NCBI GenBank assembly: GCA_024681565.1
Contig: JAILAO010000173.1
Span: 1 to 10,345, forward strand
Origin: Bacteroidales bacterium
GTDB taxonomy: Bacteria > Bacteroidota > Bacteroidia > Bacteroidales > UBA932
DNA: 10,345 nt
Direction: 5' to 3'
In this document: piece by piece, positions 7,291-10,345 of the stretch
How positions within the stretch are numbered: the first letter of the stretch is position 1
Layout: every line of letters starts with the position of its first letter
The notes under the pieces: model-generated
The model's database searches: none
What the model was told of the DNA's origin: nothing
The model's input: only the letters and a program-made list of their open reading frames with translations
Program-made: the position numbers and the translations under genes

Positions 7291-8619
7291 CTACATATAC
7301 TGGGTCTTGCGGAACCAGATGTCAAAGAAGTTGAAGCCGATCGAGAAGTTGATGTACCGCTCCCGGATCATCTCTCCCGTCAAGGCTCCCCGTTGTCCTA
7401 CGTCAACTCCCAGCGTGATACCGTTGTTACGTCCGAGACGGTCCAGGTAAACGGGCAACGTGACGCCAAGTGTTATACCGGTAGATGCAACTTTCTTGCC
7501 ATCGAGCAGATAATACTCGTTTTTGTGGTATGCCCCCAAGCGGTAAGCGGCTGTCATAAAGTAAGATCGGACATCGTTACGGTTGGGTATGATCTCGAAT
7601 CCGAAGCGGAAAGCTTCCGCGACGGATGCGCTGAAAACCTTGTTGGCGGAAAAACCGCGGGCGGAATCAAGTCCCGATCCGGACCAGTTCGCCCGGCTGT
7701 AGTCGAATTCGGCCAGCCACTTGCCGGGATTCTTGAAGCTGATGCCGACGGCCAGCTCGCTGGGGATGGTTACGACGGAATCCGAGCCCAGGTAATCCAA
7801 CTTGTAGAAGAGCGTGTCGGAGGCTGCGGTCCCCGAAGAAAAACGGCTGCTCTCCATGGTGCCGCGGAGCTTTGCCGGCGTGGAATAGGTGGCGCCGATC
7901 CCGAGGGTAAGCCGGGAGCTGAGGGGTTGTTCGAACTGAAGGCCGAACTTGAAGGAATGTGCGTTGATCTTCGCGGAGGAGCCGTTCTCGATGCTGTTGT
8001 AGGAAGCATCGTTGAAGGTCGTGTAATACGTCTTGTCGATGCTGCCGAAGTGGTAGTTCCACTGGGCGCCGAGGGAGAGGCGTTTGGCAAAGGTCACTCC
8101 GACGGCGGCAAAGGCCTTATAGATGCTGCCATTGCCGTTCGCGGAATAGGTAATGTTGCCCGTGCGCCCGATCAGGTCCGGGTCGGTGTATTCGAAACCA
8201 TAGCCGAATCCGGTGTCGCTGAACGGCATGATGCCCACCATCATCGCCATGTTCTTCCAGAGCGGGAAAGACATGGCCAGGTCATTGATGTTGAACGTGT
8301 TGCTGGCTGACTTGATCCCTCCCTGATTGAAGACTTTGTTGTCGTTATAGAGCGAGAAATCCGTCATGAACGCAAGACTGTCGCGGGCCGTCACGGAGGC
8401 GGGATTCAGGACATTGATGACCGTATTGTTGCGGAGCGCCACGCCGACTCCGCCCATGGATTTGTTGTATGCGGTTCCGGGCTGGCTCAGATCTCCGACT
8501 CCGTAGATGGAATATGGGGTATAGACGCCTGCAGCCTGACCCTGTGCGCTGAAAGCAGTGCACAAGGCAAGCAGAGCAGCCAGGGCTACTCTATTTAAGA
8601 TTCTTTTTGACATAGTCAT
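7291..8619 (-). CDS. Outer membrane beta-barrel protein (FadL/OmpP1-like)
   Basis: The predicted product is 442 aa with a signal peptide (MSKRILNRVALAALLALCTAFSAQG), so it is exported, and the rest is dominated by alternating amphipathic beta strands with short turns. Examples are the repeated segments ending near IYKAFAAVGVTFAKRLSLGA, LTLGIGATYSTPAKLRG, and ITLGVTLPVYLDRLG. The mature N-terminus, YTPYSIYGVGDL, followed by SMGGVGVALRNN and INVLNPAS, is the pattern of FadL/OmpP1-like barrels of Bacteroidota, where N-P-A-x marks the N-terminal hatch region. The C-terminus (INFSIGFNFFDIWFRKTQYM) ends with an aromatic-rich strand. Ligand or transported substrate cannot be read from the sequence. 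Two ATGs are possible, 8617-8619 and 8611-8613 (MTM- versus M-); either way the start overlaps the end of coaX (by 29 or 23 nt). The TPR gene follows after 21 bp. Confidence 0.85.
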   Translation of the reverse strand: MTMSKRILNRVALAALLALCTAFSAQGQAAGVYTPYSIYGVGDLSQPGTAYNKSMGGVGVALRNNTVINVLNPASVTARDSLAFMTDFSLYNDNKVFNQGGIKSASNTFNINDLAMSFPLWKNMAMMVGIMPFSDTGFGYGFEYTDPDLIGRTGNITYSANGNGSIYKAFAAVGVTFAKRLSLGAQWNYHFGSIDKTYYTTFNDASYNSIENGSSAKINAHSFKFGLQFEQPLSSRLTLGIGATYSTPAKLRGTMESSRFSSGTAASDTLFYKLDYLGSDSVVTIPSELAVGISFKNPGKWLAEFDYSRANWSGSGLDSARGFSANKVFSASVAEAFRFGFEIIPNRNDVRSYFMTAAYRLGAYHKNEYYLLDGKKVASTGITLGVTLPVYLDRLGRNNGITLGVDVGQRGALTGEMIRERYINFSIGFNFFDIWFRKTQYM

Positions 8620-9319
8620 CCGTTATCAGCGCCAGGCCCATCAAAACCATGTTGCAAACTACAAATATGGAGTTTTTCATTTTTTTGGCAAAATAAATTG
8701 CGTCTCCACCTGTAAAAATTACGATATTTTCGGGTCTGAGCCTGGTATACCCCTCAATTTCAAACATTATGCCCGAAATGACTCCGGACGCAACAGATTC
8801 CCGGATCGATTGGCCTTCCGGTTTGATCTGGGCCGGGGTATCGACCAGGGGAAGTGCCTTGGAATAACGCTCCAGCGACTTGAAACGCGTCCGGCAGCCG
8901 GGAGAAATATTTCCGCCGAGGTAGCGGCCTTCACGGCTCAGGAAATCCACCGTCAGTGTCGTACCGAAGTCAAATACGGTGACGGGCTTTTCCTTAAAAA
9001 GAAAGCCCGCGGCCACGAGTTCCGCCGCCCGGTCATAGGACAGGTATTCCGGCAGATTGTAATGCAGCAGCAGGTCTGTATGGGCATGGTCCAGGACCAG
9101 CAGATGCCCGCAGCGTTCACGGAGCAGCACCTCTTCTTCGGGGGTGACCCCATAGGCGGATGCGACCGTAAGTACCTCGGGACGGTCCTTTTCCAAAAGG
9201 GAAAGCAGATAGTCCAGCATCTTCTCCCCCTGGTATCTGAACGTCTTGCCGAGGGTAATGCCCTCGACCCAGGCGGCCTTCAATGCCGTGTTTCCCGCTT
9301 CTACTACAAGATTGGCCAT
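8591..9319 (-). CDS. coaX: Type III pantothenate kinase
   Basis: Phosphorylates pantothenate with ATP, the first step of coenzyme A synthesis, in the cytoplasm; type III enzymes are ASKHA-fold proteins. The ATG at 9317-9319 is chosen (242 aa) because it starts the first beta strand directly (MANLVVEAGNT); a longer frame back to 9379 would run into mfd. Motifs in order: EAGNT (7-11, phosphate loop, normally D-x-G-N-T/S), YLSYDRAAE (92-100, the GxDR substrate motif with D96 and R97 kept but Gly replaced by Ser), FDFGTTLTVDF (116-126), YLGGNISPG (133-141), and IFTGGDA (201-207). The length fits the family. The gene follows mfd by 28 bp and its last codons overlap the OMP gene in another frame. 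The Asp-to-Glu change at residue 7 is unusual for this family; whether it lowers activity cannot be told from the sequence. Confidence 0.9.
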   Translation of the reverse strand: MANLVVEAGNTALKAAWVEGITLGKTFRYQGEKMLDYLLSLLEKDRPEVLTVASAYGVTPEEEVLLRERCGHLLVLDHAHTDLLLHYNLPEYLSYDRAAELVAAGFLFKEKPVTVFDFGTTLTVDFLSREGRYLGGNISPGCRTRFKSLERYSKALPLVDTPAQIKPEGQSIRESVASGVISGIMFEIEGYTRLRPENIVIFTGGDAIYFAKKMKNSIFVVCNMVLMGLALITDDYVKKNLK

Positions 9320-9333
9320 TTTCGCAATTCTCG

Positions 9334-9341
9334 CAAATTTA
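9334..9341 (-). promoter_or_regulatory. Candidate -7 promoter element before coaX
   Basis: TAAATTTG on the - strand matches the Bacteroidota sigma-ABfr -7 consensus TAnnTTTG exactly, 14 bp before the coaX ATG. The best upstream TTG is about 24 nt away, longer than the usual 19-21, so the -33 element is not convincing. The 28-bp gap between mfd and coaX is A/T-rich and carries TCGCAA three times (9322, 9331 and, in the last codons of mfd, 9351). If real, the leader would be very short. Confidence 0.3.
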
Positions 9342-9347
9342 CGAAAA

Positions 9348-10345
9348 TTATCGCAACTTCCCCAGCAATGTGTGCGCATCCTTCAGGGAAGGGACTCCGC
9401 GTACGACGATTTTGAGTTTGCTTTCCGACTGTTTGAGTTCGTAACGGGGGACTGTCGCCGTTCTCTCGAGGATGGTGGCGAAAACCTGCGATTTGTAATA
9501 CGGCGACATCGGATTGGCGATGAAGAAAGCGATCATCAGGCCGTTTTTGACAATGACTTTCTCAAAACCCAGGGAAGCGCCGAGGTTGCGGATCTTGACC
9601 ACTTCGAACAGATTGCCCAGTTCGGTCGGCAGTGCGCCGAAACGGTCGGCCAATTGGGAAGCGAAGCGGTCGATCTCCTTGTCGGAGGACATCGCGTCAA
9701 GGGTCCGGTAGATCCGGATCTTTTCAGCGGTGACATCGATGTAATCGTCCGGAATATGGGCGGGCTGATCGGTTTCGATGGTACATTCCGTGACGAACCG
9801 GCTCCGGTCGTTCTTGGTGACGATGCCGGTCTCCACCCCCAGTTCCTCCATGGCTTCCGCAAGGATTTTCTGATAGGTTTCGAATCCCATATCCATGATG
9901 AAACCGCTCTGCTCGGCTCCCAGCAGGTTGCCGGCACCCCGGATATCCAGGTCCTGCATGGCTATGTTGAATCCGCTGCCCAGGTCGGAGAATTCCTCGA
10001 TGGCCTTGAGCCGGCGCCGGGCGTCATCGGTGATACTGACCAGGGGAGGCACGATCAGATAGCAGAAGGCTTTCTTGTTGGAGCGCCCCACGCGGCCGCG
10101 CAGCTGGTGCAGGTCGCTCAGACCGAAGTTCTGCGCCTGGTTGATGAGGATGGTATTGGCATTCGGGATATCCAGTCCGTTCTCGATCAAGGTCGTACAG
10201 AGCATCATGTCGTAGTCTCCCCGGATGAAATCCAGCATCTTGGTTTCCAATTCCTTTGCCTCCATTTTCCCGTGTGCCACACAGATCTTCATGTCCGGTA
10301 TCAGCCGGTGCAGGATATCGTGGATGGCCGGGAGTTCTTCAACCT
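9348..10345 (-). CDS. mfd: Transcription-repair coupling factor, C-terminal part (5' end outside window)
   Basis: Mfd displaces RNA polymerase stalled at DNA lesions and recruits UvrA for strand-specific repair. The frame is open to the right edge of the window (reading VEELPAIHDILHRLIPD upstream of the first internal Met), so about the last 331 codons are present; the stop is at 9348-9350. Visible parts, in order: the second RecA-like helicase domain with CVAHGKM, motif V in TTLIENGLDIPNANT and motif VI in QLRGRVGRS; the translocation (TRG) motif region, GFNIAMQDLDIRGAGNLLG; then the C-terminal D7 domain (about DYIDVTAEKIRIYR to the end), the autoinhibitory domain that contacts UvrA-binding regions. 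RecG shares the helicase and TRG parts but lacks this tail and the Mfd-type AHGKM context, so Mfd is preferred. It is the most upstream gene seen in the - strand run; coaX follows by 28 bp. Confidence 0.95.
   Translation of the reverse strand, partial: VEELPAIHDILHRLIPDMKICVAHGKMEAKELETKMLDFIRGDYDMMLCTTLIENGLDIPNANTILINQAQNFGLSDLHQLRGRVGRSNKKAFCYLIVPPLVSITDDARRRLKAIEEFSDLGSGFNIAMQDLDIRGAGNLLGAEQSGFIMDMGFETYQKILAEAMEELGVETGIVTKNDRSRFVTECTIETDQPAHIPDDYIDVTAEKIRIYRTLDAMSSDKEIDRFASQLADRFGALPTELGNLFEVVKIRNLGASLGFEKVIVKNGLMIAFFIANPMSPYYKSQVFATILERTATVPRYELKQSESKLKIVVRGVPSLKDAHTLLGKLR

Noticed and set aside
7279..8310. A 343-codon open frame on the + strand opposite the outer membrane protein
   Set aside because: Again in register with the real gene, with no domain and no plausible start context.
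9320..9379. N-terminal extension of coaX back to 9379
   Set aside because: It would overlap the end of mfd, and the family begins directly with the first beta strand, which starts at the 9319 ATG.

Overview
The window looks like chromosomal DNA from a GC-rich member of the Bacteroidales (Bacteroidota). The evidence is protein style: a Bacteroidota-type TPR protein and FadL/OmpP1-like outer membrane protein, a Bacteroidota-type LptC lipoprotein, a type III pantothenate kinase, and GalK with the 'YDVVISDGARKL'-style C-terminus. The near-absence of Shine-Dalgarno sequences before the starts and the A/T-rich leaders also fit. I cannot name the genus. No mobile element, CRISPR array, rRNA or tRNA gene was recognised, and no gap between genes exceeds 300 bases.

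Left part (1-3108, + strand): the 3' end of galactokinase (galK), then after a 23-bp gap a secreted family-2 glycoside hydrolase with intact catalytic residues, best read as a beta-galactosidase. Together they suggest a small galactoside-use operon: the exported enzyme releases galactose and GalK phosphorylates it after uptake.

Junction (3109-3195): a strong symmetric terminator hairpin flanked by an A run and a T run sits between the converging transcription units and should serve both strands.

Right part (3196-10345, - strand, read right to left): mfd (3' part only) - coaX - outer membrane beta-barrel protein - secreted TPR protein - lptC - ppiD. All run in the same direction with gaps of 21-44 bp or a 23-29-bp overlap, so this is probably one long transcription unit, perhaps with internal promoters. 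From the TPR protein to ppiD the theme is envelope biogenesis: LptC takes LPS across the periplasm, PpiD helps fold exported proteins, and the OMP and TPR proteins are exported partners of unknown detailed role.

I found no convincing undescribed multi-gene system. The most striking unexplained signal is a perfect 14-bp inverted repeat with a 4-nt loop (5890-5921), one end of which is exactly the ATG start codon of lptC. It would lock that start codon in a stable mRNA stem. Second is an Asp-to-Glu change in the first phosphate-binding motif of CoaX.
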